Shown: positions 10,297-20,020, counted from the first letter of the stretch. The stretch is DNA of 64,000 nucleotides from Alishewanella agri BL06 (GCF_000272005.1 NZ_AKKU01000026.1:186001-250000); one strand, 5' to 3'. A program made the numbers and translations. The notes: generated from the sequence alone by a model not told the origin.

Positions 10297-12552
10297 ATGA
10301 AATTTCGTTTTCCGGTCATTGTAATAGATGAAGATTTTCGCTCTGAGAATATCTCAGGCTCAGGGATCCGTGATCTGGCTGAAGCTATCGGCAGCCATGG
10401 TTTTGAAGTCATTGGCTATACCAGCTATGTCGATCTGACCGCCTTTGCCCAGCAAGCCAGCCGCGCCTCCTGTTTTATTTTGTCGATTGATGATGAAGAG
10501 TTTGGCAGTGGCAGCGAGCAGGAAGTCAGCACGGCGCTGACCGAGCTGCGCGCCTTTATCAAAGAAGTGCGCAAACGTAACGCCGATATTCCGATTTTTC
10601 TGTATGGCGAAACCCGCACCAGCCGGCATATCCCGAATGATATTCTGCGCGAGCTGCATGGCTTTATTCATATGTTTGAAGACACGCCGGAGTTTGTGGC
10701 GCGGCATATTATCCGAGAAGCACGTAAATATCTGGATGCATTAGCGCCACCGTTTTTTACTGCCTTAATGGATTACGCTGAAGACAGCTCATACTCCTGG
10801 CACTGTCCGGGTCACTCTGGCGGTGTCGCCTTTTTAAAGAGTCCGGTGGGGCAGATGTTCCATCAGTTCTTTGGTGAGAATATGCTGCGTGCCGATGTCT
10901 GTAACTCGGTGGATGAGTTAGGTCAGCTGTTAGACCACACTGGCCCGGTAGCAGAGAGCGAAGCCAATGCGGCGCGGATCTTTAATGCTGACCATTTATT
11001 CTTTGTCACCAACGGTACTTCAACCTCGAATAAAATGGTCTGGCACTCAGTGGTCGCGCCGGGTGATATCGTCGTGGTGGATCGTAACTGTCATAAATCC
11101 ATTCTGCACTCGATAATTATGACCGGTGCCATTCCGGTATTTTTAATGCCAACCCGTAACCATTACGGCATTATCGGCCCGATCCCGAAAAGCGAGTTTT
11201 CACCTGAAGCCATTGCGAAAAAGATTGAGGCTAATCCCTTTGCCCGCAATGCGAAAAATAAAAAGCCACGTATCCTGACCATTACCCAGAGTACCTATGA
11301 CGGTATTTTGTATAACGTGGAAGAAATTAAGCAGGAGCTGGGTTCGACTATCGATACGCTGCACTTTGATGAAGCCTGGCTGCCGCATGCCAGCTTCCAT
11401 GAGTTCTACCATAATATGCATGCCATTGGTAAAGATCGGCCGCGCTCAGAAGACACCCTGGTGTTCTCGACCCAGTCGACGCATAAACTGTTAGCCGGTT
11501 TATCGCAGGCGTCGCAAATCCTGGTGCAAAATGCCGAAAAGCGCAGCCTGGACACCCACCGGTTTAATGAATCCTACCTGATGCACAGCTCGACCAGCCC
11601 GCAATATGCCATTATTGCCAGCTGTGACGTCGCGGCCGCAATGATGGAGCCACCAGGCGGTACAGCCTTGGTTGAAGAAAGCCTACTGGAAGCGATCGAT
11701 TTTCGCCGTGCCATGCGCAAGGTTGATGCCGAGTTTGGTGACGATGACTGGTGGTTTAAAGTCTGGGGTCCGGATCGTTTGCCGGAGGAGGGCATTGGTA
11801 ACCGCGAGAAGTGGGTACTGCACGCGCAGGACAGCTGGCACGGTTTTGGTGAAATTGAATCCGGCTTTAATATGCTGGATCCGATTAAGGCCACTATCAT
11901 TACACCGGGCATGAACCTGCAAGGCCAGTTTGATGATACCGGTATTCCGGCGGCCATCGTTAGTAAGTATCTGGCTGAACACGGTATTATTATCGAGAAG
12001 ACCGGTCTGTATTCGTTCTTTATTATGTTTACTATCGGTATTACCAAAGGGCGCTGGAACTCGATGGTGACCGAACTGCAGCAATTTAAAGACGACTATG
12101 ACCAAAACCTGCCAATGTGGCGGGTCATGCCGGAGTTTGCTGCCAAGAACCCGCGCTACGAGAAAGTTGGCCTGCGTGATCTGTGTCAGCGCATCCACAA
12201 TATGTATCGCAAGTATGACGTAGCCAAGGTCACAACGGAGATGTACCTGTCGCAAATTGATACCGCTATGACCCCGGCAGATGCCTGGGCCAAGATGGCG
12301 CACCGCGAAATTGAGCGGGTATCGATTGATGATATTGAAGGCCGCGTGACTGCCATGCTGGTGACGCCTTATCCACCGGGAATTCCACTGATGGTACCGG
12401 GCGAGCGCTTTAATAAAACCATTATCAACTATCTGAAATTCACCCGCGCCTTTAACAGCGAGTTCCCGGGCTTTGAAACCGACGTGCACGGTTTAGTACG
12501 GGAAACCATCGATGGTGAAGTGAAGTACTTTATTGATGTGGTAAAAGAGTAA
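10297..12552 (+). CDS. Orn/Lys/Arg family PLP-dependent decarboxylase
   Basis: Fold-type I basic amino-acid decarboxylase of about 750 residues, with an N-terminal wing (receiver-like) domain (~1-130), a PLP domain and a C-terminal domain. The PLP lysine is K397 in STHKLLAGLSQAS, and the cofactor aspartate lies in HFDEAW (~358). The product would be cadaverine, agmatine or putrescine. The length (751) matches the AdiA and pseudomonad LdcA branch, but the sequence alone does not fix the substrate. No antiporter lies beside it, so a role in polyamine supply is as likely as acid resistance. It starts 10 bases after der. Confidence 0.85.
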   Translation: MKFRFPVIVIDEDFRSENISGSGIRDLAEAIGSHGFEVIGYTSYVDLTAFAQQASRASCFILSIDDEEFGSGSEQEVSTALTELRAFIKEVRKRNADIPIFLYGETRTSRHIPNDILRELHGFIHMFEDTPEFVARHIIREARKYLDALAPPFFTALMDYAEDSSYSWHCPGHSGGVAFLKSPVGQMFHQFFGENMLRADVCNSVDELGQLLDHTGPVAESEANAARIFNADHLFFVTNGTSTSNKMVWHSVVAPGDIVVVDRNCHKSILHSIIMTGAIPVFLMPTRNHYGIIGPIPKSEFSPEAIAKKIEANPFARNAKNKKPRILTITQSTYDGILYNVEEIKQELGSTIDTLHFDEAWLPHASFHEFYHNMHAIGKDRPRSEDTLVFSTQSTHKLLAGLSQASQILVQNAEKRSLDTHRFNESYLMHSSTSPQYAIIASCDVAAAMMEPPGGTALVEESLLEAIDFRRAMRKVDAEFGDDDWWFKVWGPDRLPEEGIGNREKWVLHAQDSWHGFGEIESGFNMLDPIKATIITPGMNLQGQFDDTGIPAAIVSKYLAEHGIIIEKTGLYSFFIMFTIGITKGRWNSMVTELQQFKDDYDQNLPMWRVMPEFAAKNPRYEKVGLRDLCQRIHNMYRKYDVAKVTTEMYLSQIDTAMTPADAWAKMAHREIERVSIDDIEGRVTAMLVTPYPPGIPLMVPGERFNKTIINYLKFTRAFNSEFPGFETDVHGLVRETIDGEVKYFIDVVKE

Positions 12553-12557
12553 AATGC

Positions 12558-12590
12558 AGGCGAACTGTTGCATCTGGCAACAGTTCGCCT
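12558..12590 (+). terminator. Long hairpin after the decarboxylase gene
   Basis: Perfect 14-bp stem (arms 12558-12571 and 12577-12590, loop ATCTG) starting 5 bases after the stop. There is no T-tract, so it may be a 3'-end stabiliser or a factor-assisted terminator rather than an intrinsic one. Confidence 0.55.
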
Positions 12591-12654
12591 ATGCTGCATG
12601 GAGGCAGGACGGTAACAAGAGTATTACCGTTGCGAACAGGGAACGGCCACTATC

Positions 12655-13752
12655 TTGGATACACATTCTTCAATAAATAAAACTCAGGCTCAGGCTCGCG
12701 TTAATCAAATCCGCGCCTTTCAGGCCGAGCAGCAGTTGTTGTCTGAACAAGGCATCCTCCAACTGGACGACAACGCCAGTCAGCAAATTCAGCGCTATCA
12801 CCAAGCAGTGTTACAGCAATTACAGCAGAGTCAGGATATTGATCTGAGCGCACAAGCCAGTCATTTATCTTTGGGCATGCAAATCGTCTCCTTTTTAGGT
12901 GCTGTGGCGCTGGCGGCGAGTTTATTCTTTTTGTTTTATCAGTATTGGGGCTACTTTGACACGCCACTGCAGGTTGGCATCCTAATCAGCGCGCCCTTAT
13001 TAAGTTTAGCGCTGGTCAGTTGGCTGCAACGGGTTGACCGCACCGGCTATTATGCCAAGTTAGCCGCGCTGGTGTCGTTTGCGGCCTGGGTGCTGAATAT
13101 TGTGATGCTGGGCAGTATTTTTAATTTACCGGCCTCGCCAAATGCTTTTGCCGTCTTTGCGCTCTATGCCTTTATGTTGGCTTACACCCTGCGGGTGCGT
13201 CTGCTGTTGGCGGCGGGCATGCTCTGCTGTTATTTGTTTATTGGCGCCCGCTTTGGCAGCTGGATGGGAAATTACTGGGTGTCGACCGGCGAATATCCGG
13301 AGCATTTTCTGCTAACCAGTCTGTTATTCTTTGTGTTGCCGCTTAAATTTAAGCAGCAGCGCTATGAGGGGTTTGCCGCGCTGTACCAGATTTTGGCGGC
13401 AGTCGTGTTTTTTATTGCGGTACTGATCCTGGCGAACTGGGGCAGTGTCAGTTATTTACCCTGGTCGCATGGCGTTATTGAGGGGCTGTATCAGGTGCTG
13501 GGTTTTGTTTGCAGTGCTTTGCTGGTGCTGTACGGTATCCGGCAACAGGCCGCAAAGTTAATGCTCACTGGTAATGTGTTCTTCGCGTTGTTCCTGTATA
13601 CCAAGTTTTTTGACTGGTGGTGGCACTGGTTACCGAAGTACCTGTTCTTTTTCCTGTTGGGGCTGACCGCCATTCTGGCACTGTTAATCTTTAACCGGTT
13701 ACGGCTGGTGGTACAAACCGCAGCCAAGCCAGATGAGGTGGCCAATGTCTAA
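12655..13752 (+). CDS. DUF2157-type polytopic membrane protein
   Basis: A soluble Gln-rich N-terminal part of about 75 residues precedes around ten hydrophobic segments (ALAASLFFLFYQYWGYFD and following), the layout of DUF2157 membrane proteins. Function unknown. The frame opens with a TTG (MDTHSSINK); no better ATG exists before the membrane part. It overlaps the next gene by 8 bases, so the two are likely co-expressed and may act together in the inner membrane. Confidence 0.7.
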   Translation: MDTHSSINKTQAQARVNQIRAFQAEQQLLSEQGILQLDDNASQQIQRYHQAVLQQLQQSQDIDLSAQASHLSLGMQIVSFLGAVALAASLFFLFYQYWGYFDTPLQVGILISAPLLSLALVSWLQRVDRTGYYAKLAALVSFAAWVLNIVMLGSIFNLPASPNAFAVFALYAFMLAYTLRVRLLLAAGMLCCYLFIGARFGSWMGNYWVSTGEYPEHFLLTSLLFFVLPLKFKQQRYEGFAALYQILAAVVFFIAVLILANWGSVSYLPWSHGVIEGLYQVLGFVCSALLVLYGIRQQAAKLMLTGNVFFALFLYTKFFDWWWHWLPKYLFFFLLGLTAILALLIFNRLRLVVQTAAKPDEVANV

Positions 13753-14647
13753 GCCAGAGGCAAAAAAGCTGCTACTGTTAGCGGTGATAACCGTACTGGG
13801 CGTCAACGCTTTTATCCTTGGCAAAGTCTGGCTAAACCGCAGTGTGGTTGTGGCTGAGCTGACGCTGAGTGAGCGGGAGCTTGACGTGCCATACCACTGG
13901 GGTATGGCCAAAGAAGATTCATCATTACGCCTTAATATCGCCTGGACCACGCCCTGGCTAACGCCAAACGAGGATGACTGGCAATATTTGTCTCGGCAGC
14001 AACAACGTATCCTAAGGTTGCAGCAGCCGCAGTTTGCCAGTTTTCGATTCGGTAGCTGCACAGATGGCTATCAGCGGCAACAGCGTTCAGGCTGGGTGTT
14101 GCTGGAGTTTAATGGTCAGAGTTATCAGGACTACCTGAAACAAGCGGAACAACATTATGCTGTGATACAACAACGGCTGGCAGCAGAAGCGGCTGCGGAG
14201 TTAAATACGGGCTTGGCACAGGACAGGCTGCAGGCAGCAGCAAAACGCCGGCAGGAGCAGCAGCAACGTGCCGAAGAGCAATGGCGGGTTGCCCGCGAGG
14301 AGGCAACCCGCCTCTTTGTGATTGATGCCGCCGCCGACCGCAACTTATTACAGCAAACACTGGCAAAACATAGTGGGCCGACAGCCGGTCAGCTATTGCT
14401 AGTGCCGGCAGATATCCAGCTTAGCTATACCTGGTGTCAGGACGATAAAGCAGAAAAACAGCCCGAAGTGCTGATAAACCGCTTGGCGGTGCAGTCGCTT
14501 TATGTGGCCAAGCCGTATGCGCAACGCTTGCCAATAGATACCGATCGTCAACAGAAAATTCGCTTTCAGGCTCAGGTGTACTATGGCCGTTTTGCAGAGC
14601 CCTGGATTGCGAATTTGGCGCTAGCATCAGGCGCTGTTTCAGATTAG
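13745..14647 (+). CDS. Membrane-anchored protein, probable partner of the DUF2157 protein (DUF4824-like)
   Basis: 300 residues: one N-terminal transmembrane segment (LLLLAVITVLGVNAFILGKVW), then a soluble domain with a charged, coiled-coil-like Gln/Arg/Glu-rich stretch in the middle. Proteins of this kind (DUF4824) are often found next to DUF2157 genes, which is the main reason for the label; the match is from memory. The ATG at 13745 has GAGG 6 bases upstream. An in-frame ATG at 13733 lacks one. Confidence 0.55.
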   Translation: MSKPEAKKLLLLAVITVLGVNAFILGKVWLNRSVVVAELTLSERELDVPYHWGMAKEDSSLRLNIAWTTPWLTPNEDDWQYLSRQQQRILRLQQPQFASFRFGSCTDGYQRQQRSGWVLLEFNGQSYQDYLKQAEQHYAVIQQRLAAEAAAELNTGLAQDRLQAAAKRRQEQQQRAEEQWRVAREEATRLFVIDAAADRNLLQQTLAKHSGPTAGQLLLVPADIQLSYTWCQDDKAEKQPEVLINRLAVQSLYVAKPYAQRLPIDTDRQQKIRFQAQVYYGRFAEPWIANLALASGAVSD

Positions 14648-14699
14648 CGATATTTCACTGCAAGGAAAGTGGCGCCGTCAGGTTAATCAAGAAGCAGTG

Positions 14700-16037
14700 T
14701 TATGGCATACTTTGTAAGTGTTTTTTAAGTTCATGCGCGGTCGGATAATCTTTGGCGATAGCCGCATCTAGGAGCTCGTGGCCGGCCTGATATTCGCCAT
14801 TTATAATAGTTCTGCCCGCAAACCATGCCATCGTCTCAGCATCTTGTTCAGCAATCAAAATTTGCGCCCAACGTTCATCATACACAGCGATAATTCGCTG
14901 TGCTGATTTGCTTCCGTTTCTTGCCGCTTTCTCCCACCAAAAACGAGACGTTAAACTGGCGGGAATTGTTACTATGGGTATGACATTTATTGGTCGCCGC
15001 GAACTTGTCGATGCTTTGCTGAGCCGATATCGATAAGTTGCATCAGGCTTGCCCGATAATTTCAGACCAATTAACGATTCCAGCGTATTTTCGGCAGCAA
15101 AATGGACATTGAATTGTTCGGTAATAGTACCATCAGCAGCCACCTGCACCTCAGCATGACCGACAAAGCCAGCAAAATTCGCCCTGACTTTAGCTTTCGG
15201 TGTGAAAACCGTTAGGTCTAGCTCCTTCTCAACCGGTAAAGTTGGATCAACAACAATTAGCAGATCTTTCTGCGTATCCAGCAGCTCTAACAAACTGGCG
15301 AGCAAAAATTGATGGTGCGAAGAGCCAAGCCAGGCACCCCGCCAGAGTTGATGTTGTTCGATTAGCGCAGCGACAGCATCGATATCTAAGGTCTCATTTA
15401 ACTTAAAGTCAAAACGCCAGAACCGAATATACTTTTCCCCGGTCGCTTCGAACTGCCAATCTTTAATCGCCCTCAGCGCGCTTTTGTTGAAGGTATGTTC
15501 CGGATAGGCATCCAGTACATCAGCGGTGGCAACCTTTCCCTGTTCATCTACTAAAAAGCGCACATTGACGTAACCTACCACCCCGGCTTTAAACGCATTT
15601 ATTGGATAAATCGGGTAATCCCCTTTGAGCCGGGCGGGCAGGTACACTGTTTTCGCCGGACCTTGCTCAGGCAACAACCACCACTTCGCATGCTGTGCTA
15701 AAGTCAGGAAATGTTGCTCCGCCAGGGCGAGTTGTTCAGCGCTTACTAACTGACGTAATTGAGCTAATCCCTCAGCCGTGCCGTGATGCCCCAATTTTTC
15801 CGCCAAAGTAAAGTAGGCAATAGCCATACTCTCATCAGCACTGACGCCCTCTCCCTGAAGATACATCAAAGCCAGGTTAAAGGCGGCGTCTGCATGACCA
15901 TAAGGGATTAGCTTTTGAAAATGCTCTTTAGCTGCTTGATAATTTTGAGTTTGATGAGCTTTTATTGCCTGCGCCCAGTCTGCTTGTATTGGACTGGCCA
16001 TTGCAACGGCCAGAGCAATAAAGAGTACCTTTTTCAT
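14700..16037 (-). CDS. Sel1-repeat protein with TonB C-terminal-type domain
   Basis: Secreted or periplasmic protein: signal peptide (MKKVLFIALAVAMASPIQA), Sel1-like repeats (~20-90, HADAAFNLALMYLQGEGVSADE), then a TonB-like C-terminal domain (~120-205; YPINAFKAGVVGYVNVRFLVDEQGKV) and a further beta-rich region of unknown type. TonB-like domains without a transmembrane anchor occur in Alteromonadales and are not proof of energy transduction. The ATG at 16037 is preferred over an in-frame TTG at 16058, with CGGA upstream. Function unknown. Confidence 0.65.
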   Translation of the reverse strand: MKKVLFIALAVAMASPIQADWAQAIKAHQTQNYQAAKEHFQKLIPYGHADAAFNLALMYLQGEGVSADESMAIAYFTLAEKLGHHGTAEGLAQLRQLVSAEQLALAEQHFLTLAQHAKWWLLPEQGPAKTVYLPARLKGDYPIYPINAFKAGVVGYVNVRFLVDEQGKVATADVLDAYPEHTFNKSALRAIKDWQFEATGEKYIRFWRFDFKLNETLDIDAVAALIEQHQLWRGAWLGSSHHQFLLASLLELLDTQKDLLIVVDPTLPVEKELDLTVFTPKAKVRANFAGFVGHAEVQVAADGTITEQFNVHFAAENTLESLIGLKLSGKPDATYRYRLSKASTSSRRPINVIPIVTIPASLTSRFWWEKAARNGSKSAQRIIAVYDERWAQILIAEQDAETMAWFAGRTIINGEYQAGHELLDAAIAKDYPTAHELKKHLQSMP

Positions 16038-16121
16038 TAAGAATGTCCGTTTCAGCAAACTGATGTTTTATCTTAATATAGGCCAAGCAATTGTTAAGTA
16101 CAAAAGTAATTTAATTGTAGT

Positions 16122-16724
16122 TTAATCGTGATTTTTTAACCCTAACAGCAGCTGCTCCAGCGTAAATACATGTTCATCCTGCTCATTAAGTTGGCGCAGT
16201 GCCTGCGCCAGTTGCAGCAAATACTCGCTATTGGCGCCGCTCGGGCCATGGCTTTTGGCAATCTGTCTGGCAATATCGGCTTCCGGTGCCGGCCCTAAAT
16301 AGGCGGCATTATCCGGATTGGCAATATAGACCACGCCTTGCTCGATGCCTGAGCTATCCGCTGTGGAGTGGGAACCTGCGTTATCCAGCCAGTGTAGTTC
16401 GGTAAAAAAGCGCAGATAGCCGTTTTTCTCCCGTTGATCTAAATGGGCAAAGGTATCCGGTGTTACCTGATACGCCATACCAACACAGCGCTTAGCGGCC
16501 GCTTCCACCAGGGTAACAACCCGGCCCGGTGCCTCTGGCGTACCACGGTGATCGTGCGAACCTTGCCAGAAGCGGCGCTGCCAGCCATAAATACAGGCCG
16601 GCCGGCAAGCGAGATAGGGAAAATCGGTTTTATAAATTAAAGACCCATAACCGAACAGCCATACCGTATTCAGATGATCTAAGGGTTGGCGTTGTTGGTT
16701 TAAGGCGATGGTATTAACAGGCAT
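16122..16724 (-). CDS. ChaC-like gamma-glutamylcyclotransferase
   Basis: Probably cleaves glutathione to 5-oxoproline and Cys-Gly in the cytosol. The family signature near the N-terminus is VWLFGYGSLIYK (glutamyl-binding YGSL loop), followed by RRFWQGSHDHRGTPEAPGRVV and a conserved acidic position in the middle (LDQREKNGY). The 200-residue length agrees with bacterial ChaC proteins. It lies alone on the minus strand between unrelated genes. Confidence 0.85.
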   Translation of the reverse strand: MPVNTIALNQQRQPLDHLNTVWLFGYGSLIYKTDFPYLACRPACIYGWQRRFWQGSHDHRGTPEAPGRVVTLVEAAAKRCVGMAYQVTPDTFAHLDQREKNGYLRFFTELHWLDNAGSHSTADSSGIEQGVVYIANPDNAAYLGPAPEADIARQIAKSHGPSGANSEYLLQLAQALRQLNEQDEHVFTLEQLLLGLKNHD

Positions 16725-16758
16725 AAAGTTTCTGCGTTATCCGCGTAGTAATCCGGGT

Positions 16759-17970
16759 TTATTTCATCGTATTTGAGTATGGCAATGGTTCGGGTATTGC
16801 TTGGTCGCCAGGCCTGTTGTCAGTTGAGAAGCTAGCCTGAGTAACGGTATTGCGGCCGGCCTGTTTGCTGGCATATAAAGCCTCATCAGCCCGCTTAACC
16901 GCCTCCATTGCCGGATGTTCTGTGGGGATAACATGCACCATACCAATACTGATGGTCAGGTTAACCTGATCCTCGTCAAGCCATACCAGCTGTTGTGCTA
17001 CCTGTTGGCATAAACGCTGCCCGACTTTTAACGCCGTTTGTTGGTCGATATCAATAAGTAGCGCGGCATATTCCTCACCGCCGATCCTGCCAATAATATC
17101 GTTGCTGCGTAATTGCTTTGACAGCAGCCTGGCAACTGCTGTTATGGCCTTGTCTCCCACCGCATGACCAAAAGTATCGTTAATACGCTTAAAAAAATCG
17201 ATATCGATCATCATAACGGCAGCGGGGGTTGTCGGATACTGTCGCCAGTAACGCTCAAGTTGATAGAAAAAATGCTCGCGGTTGGCCAGCCGGGTTAAAC
17301 CATCGCGTTGGGATTTTAGCGTCAGTTTGCGTTCCAACTTTAAAAAGCTTAACCAGGGCAGCAGTAAAGCAGTTAGCGTTGTCAGCAGAATATGGCTAAG
17401 TAAGGTGTAAATTGACGCCTCCGGCAAGCCATGCAGATTCAGTTGCTGCCAATTCATCAGCACCAGCGTCGCCTGGATAAACATCACAATCGCATGGCTA
17501 ATAAAGACGCCTTGCAGGGTACGGGTAAAAGTCGGCTCGGTGATCACCGATTTTTGCAGTAAACCCGCGCAAAGGCAGAATGTGATGCCGATCGAGATCG
17601 CGGCGACCAGGCTAAGCAAGCCGGGATGCTGATAACTGAGTAACATCAGTAACAGCGCCAGAGTAAGCAGCCAAATTGCTTGTTGGCGGCGCTTTCTGGT
17701 GTAGCGAAAACGGGAAAATTGTACTAAGCCGGCGAGTACATAAACCGGCGCCAACAATAACAGGCTATCGGCAATAAAGAAGCTGAGCCAGGGCGGTAGC
17801 GGGTAGGGCCGAAGCACCACCAACGCCGAGCCCAACACAAAACTGCCGCATGAATAGGCCCAAAGCTTAAAACAGCGATCCTTAGGTTTGCGGCGGTACA
17901 GCAAATAAAGATAAAGACCGACAGTTAAATTGGTGGTTAACGCCAGGGTGATAACTGTCGGCAGATGCAT
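16759..17970 (-). CDS. Membrane diguanylate cyclase (GGDEF domain)
   Basis: About seven N-terminal hydrophobic segments (~5-215) followed by a GGDEF domain (~230-395). The active-site signature reads GGEEY instead of GGDEF or GGEEF; the metal/substrate region MMIDIDFFKRINDTFGH is normal, and an RxxD inhibitory site (RSND) lies five residues before the signature. It probably makes c-di-GMP, with product inhibition, in response to a membrane-sensed cue. Its start lies 1 base after the frnE-like stop, so the two form an operon. Confidence 0.85.
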   Translation of the reverse strand: MHLPTVITLALTTNLTVGLYLYLLYRRKPKDRCFKLWAYSCGSFVLGSALVVLRPYPLPPWLSFFIADSLLLLAPVYVLAGLVQFSRFRYTRKRRQQAIWLLTLALLLMLLSYQHPGLLSLVAAISIGITFCLCAGLLQKSVITEPTFTRTLQGVFISHAIVMFIQATLVLMNWQQLNLHGLPEASIYTLLSHILLTTLTALLLPWLSFLKLERKLTLKSQRDGLTRLANREHFFYQLERYWRQYPTTPAAVMMIDIDFFKRINDTFGHAVGDKAITAVARLLSKQLRSNDIIGRIGGEEYAALLIDIDQQTALKVGQRLCQQVAQQLVWLDEDQVNLTISIGMVHVIPTEHPAMEAVKRADEALYASKQAGRNTVTQASFSTDNRPGDQAIPEPLPYSNTMK

Positions 17971-17971
17971 G

Positions 17972-18616
17972 CTAGCTGACCTGAGCGGCGATTTGCCGCA
18001 GCGCTGCCGCCAGTTGTTGCGGCTCCTGGGCGCCGGAAATCAGGTATTTATTATTGATAATAAAGGCCGGCACGGAAGAAATGCCAGCATGCTGATAGCG
18101 GGCGATATCCTGTTGTACCTGCTCGCTGTAGGCATCTGAGGCCAGAATTTGCGCTGCCGTTGTCACATCTAACCCCAGTTTAGCCACACAGTCGAGCAGC
18201 ACCTGATGCCTGGAGACATCGGCAGCCTCACCAAAATAGGCGTTAAATAATGCCATTTTCATTGCCGTCGCCTGGCCTTGCGTCTCTGCCCATTTCACCA
18301 GCCGGTGTGCATCAAAGGTATTGCAGGTAAAGCGCTGCTGCATCTTGCTGAAATTTAAGCCAAGCTCTGCCGCCACTTCCATAATGTAAGCCTGACTTTG
18401 CCGCATCTCGGCTTCGGATTTACCGTATTTACGGCTTAGCGCTGGCAGGATCGGCTCTTGCGGCGCGTTTTTATCCGGATTGAGCTCAAAGGCATGCCAT
18501 TCCAGTTCAATCTTAAGTTCAGGCAGACTGGCCAAAGCGCGCTCTAAGCGGGCATAACCCACAGCGCACCAGGGGCAGGCGATATCGGAGACAAGATCAA
18601 TTTTTAGATTAACCAT
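17972..18616 (-). CDS. FrnE-like DsbA family oxidoreductase
   Basis: DsbA-fold, 2-hydroxychromene-2-carboxylate isomerase-like protein of 214 residues. The CPWC redox motif lies near the N-terminus (DIACPWCAVGYARLERAL), and the cis-proline loop is SSVPAFIINNKYLISGAQ. There is no signal peptide, so it is cytosolic, as for FrnE proteins linked to oxidative-stress defence. First gene of a two-gene operon with the diguanylate cyclase. Confidence 0.85.
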   Translation of the reverse strand: MVNLKIDLVSDIACPWCAVGYARLERALASLPELKIELEWHAFELNPDKNAPQEPILPALSRKYGKSEAEMRQSQAYIMEVAAELGLNFSKMQQRFTCNTFDAHRLVKWAETQGQATAMKMALFNAYFGEAADVSRHQVLLDCVAKLGLDVTTAAQILASDAYSEQVQQDIARYQHAGISSVPAFIINNKYLISGAQEPQQLAAALRQIAAQVS

Positions 18617-18651
18617 TTTGGGGTTCTCTTATAGTCACTTAACAGGTTGGG

Positions 18652-18705
18652 GTGATACTCATTACCACCATTACCCTGAGGTTGAGCTGGCGCCCAGCTT
18701 TTTAA
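18652..18705 (+). other. Possible leader peptide with terminator-like hairpin (thr-leader-like)
   Basis: A GTG-initiated 17-codon frame reads MILITTITLRLSWRPAF and ends inside a small hairpin, AGCTGG-CGC-CCAGCT followed by TTTTT (18685-18704). The Ile/Thr run recalls threonine-operon leader peptides, but no threonine gene follows: the next gene on this strand is the alcohol dehydrogenase at 18898. It may be chance. Confidence 0.15.
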
Positions 18706-18897
18706 TAAACGCAGTATAACGTTAAAACCGTAGAGCGGGCATGCACATTCTGGGTCGTTATTTTAGTAACAGCGCCGCTGTTAGCTTGCTGTTTGATAGT
18801 ATGGCCTCTATTCTTCAACCTAACACCGCACTCGCGCGATGAGCAAAAGCAAAGTGCTAATGCTGCAGTATCTAAACTAATCTTTGGATGAAATCAC

Positions 18898-19947
18898 ATG
18901 AAAACAATTGGTTATGCAGCTTTTTCTACTGATGCAGTTATGGCCCCTTATCATTTTGAGCGGCGGGCCTTGCGGCCTAATGATGTCGCCATTGAGATTT
19001 TATTTTGTGGTGTCTGTCACTCAGATTTACATACTGTAAATGGCGATTGGGGGCCACAGCCGTATCCGTTAATCCCGGGACATGAGATTGTGGGCAGAGT
19101 GCAGGCTGTCGGATCTGCGGTAGTACATTATAAAGAGGGAGACCGGGTGGCGGTTGGCTGTTTGGTTGATAGCTGCCAGCAGTGTGATCAGTGCGAAAAG
19201 CATGCGGAACAATATTGTCGTACCGGTATCACCCCGACCTATGGCGCGCCGGATCGTGTTGATGGTGTTATTACTCAGGGTGGCTACTCTAAGCACATCG
19301 TCGTGCGGGAAGAGTTTGTGCTGCGAATTCCGGAAAACATGGATCTGGCAAAGGCCGCCCCTATTCTCTGTGCTGGTATCACCACCTATTCGCCACTTCG
19401 TACCTGGCAGGTCGGCCGCGGCAGCCGGGTTGGGGTAGTTGGGTTAGGGGGCCTGGGGCATATGGCGGTGAAATTGGCTCATGCGATGGGTGCTGAGGTA
19501 ACCGTCATTAGCCGCTCAGATCAGAAAAAAGCGCAAGCCATCGCTATGGGTGCGAAAGCCATGCTGATTTCATCTGATACTGCAGCGATGAACGCTGCCG
19601 CTAGCGCCTTTGATTTAATTATTGATACAGTACCAGTCAAACATGATGTAAGTATTTACACACCGCTGCTGGATGTTGATGGCACTCTGGTGATCGTCGG
19701 GCAGGTTGGTCCGCTAAATGAGCTGATGACCATTCCGTTAATTATGGGGCGGCGGCGAATTGCAGGATCATTAATTGGTGGTATTGCTGAAACACAGGAA
19801 GTTTTGAACTTCTGTGCCGAGCATGATGTTTATCCTGATTGCGAGATGATTCGCATGGACCAGATCAATGAGGCCTTTAGTCGATTAAAAGAAGGCGACT
19901 TAGCTCGTCGTTTTGTAATTGATATGGCCTCCCTCAACCCGAACTAA
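18898..19947 (+). CDS. Zinc-dependent alcohol dehydrogenase / aldehyde reductase (YahK-like)
   Basis: Medium-chain dehydrogenase of the cinnamyl-alcohol type. Catalytic zinc ligands are in GVCHSDLH (C40) and GHE (H62); structural zinc ligands are C93, C96, C99 and C107; the nucleotide-binding loop is GVVGLGGLGHMAV. It closely follows E. coli YahK (349 residues in both; LCAGITTYSPLR and IGGIAETQEVLNFCAEH conserved), a broad NADPH aldehyde reductase. Monocistronic, divergent from frnE, with a hairpin after its stop. Confidence 0.9.
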   Translation: MKTIGYAAFSTDAVMAPYHFERRALRPNDVAIEILFCGVCHSDLHTVNGDWGPQPYPLIPGHEIVGRVQAVGSAVVHYKEGDRVAVGCLVDSCQQCDQCEKHAEQYCRTGITPTYGAPDRVDGVITQGGYSKHIVVREEFVLRIPENMDLAKAAPILCAGITTYSPLRTWQVGRGSRVGVVGLGGLGHMAVKLAHAMGAEVTVISRSDQKKAQAIAMGAKAMLISSDTAAMNAAASAFDLIIDTVPVKHDVSIYTPLLDVDGTLVIVGQVGPLNELMTIPLIMGRRRIAGSLIGGIAETQEVLNFCAEHDVYPDCEMIRMDQINEAFSRLKEGDLARRFVIDMASLNPN

Positions 19948-19962
19948 GCAAATAAGCGCTGC

Positions 19963-19991
19963 GGACACAGGCTGCAAATGCAGCTGTGTCC
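19963..19991. terminator. Hairpin between convergent adh and xseA
   Basis: Stem GGACACAG-(G)-CTGCA / TGCAG-CTGTGTCC, 13 pairs with one bulged G and a 2-base loop, between two convergent genes. It probably ends transcription from both sides, although T-runs are weak. Confidence 0.5.
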
Positions 19992-20020
19992 AATGTTGCC
20001 AGCACTGTTATTAGCTGTGG

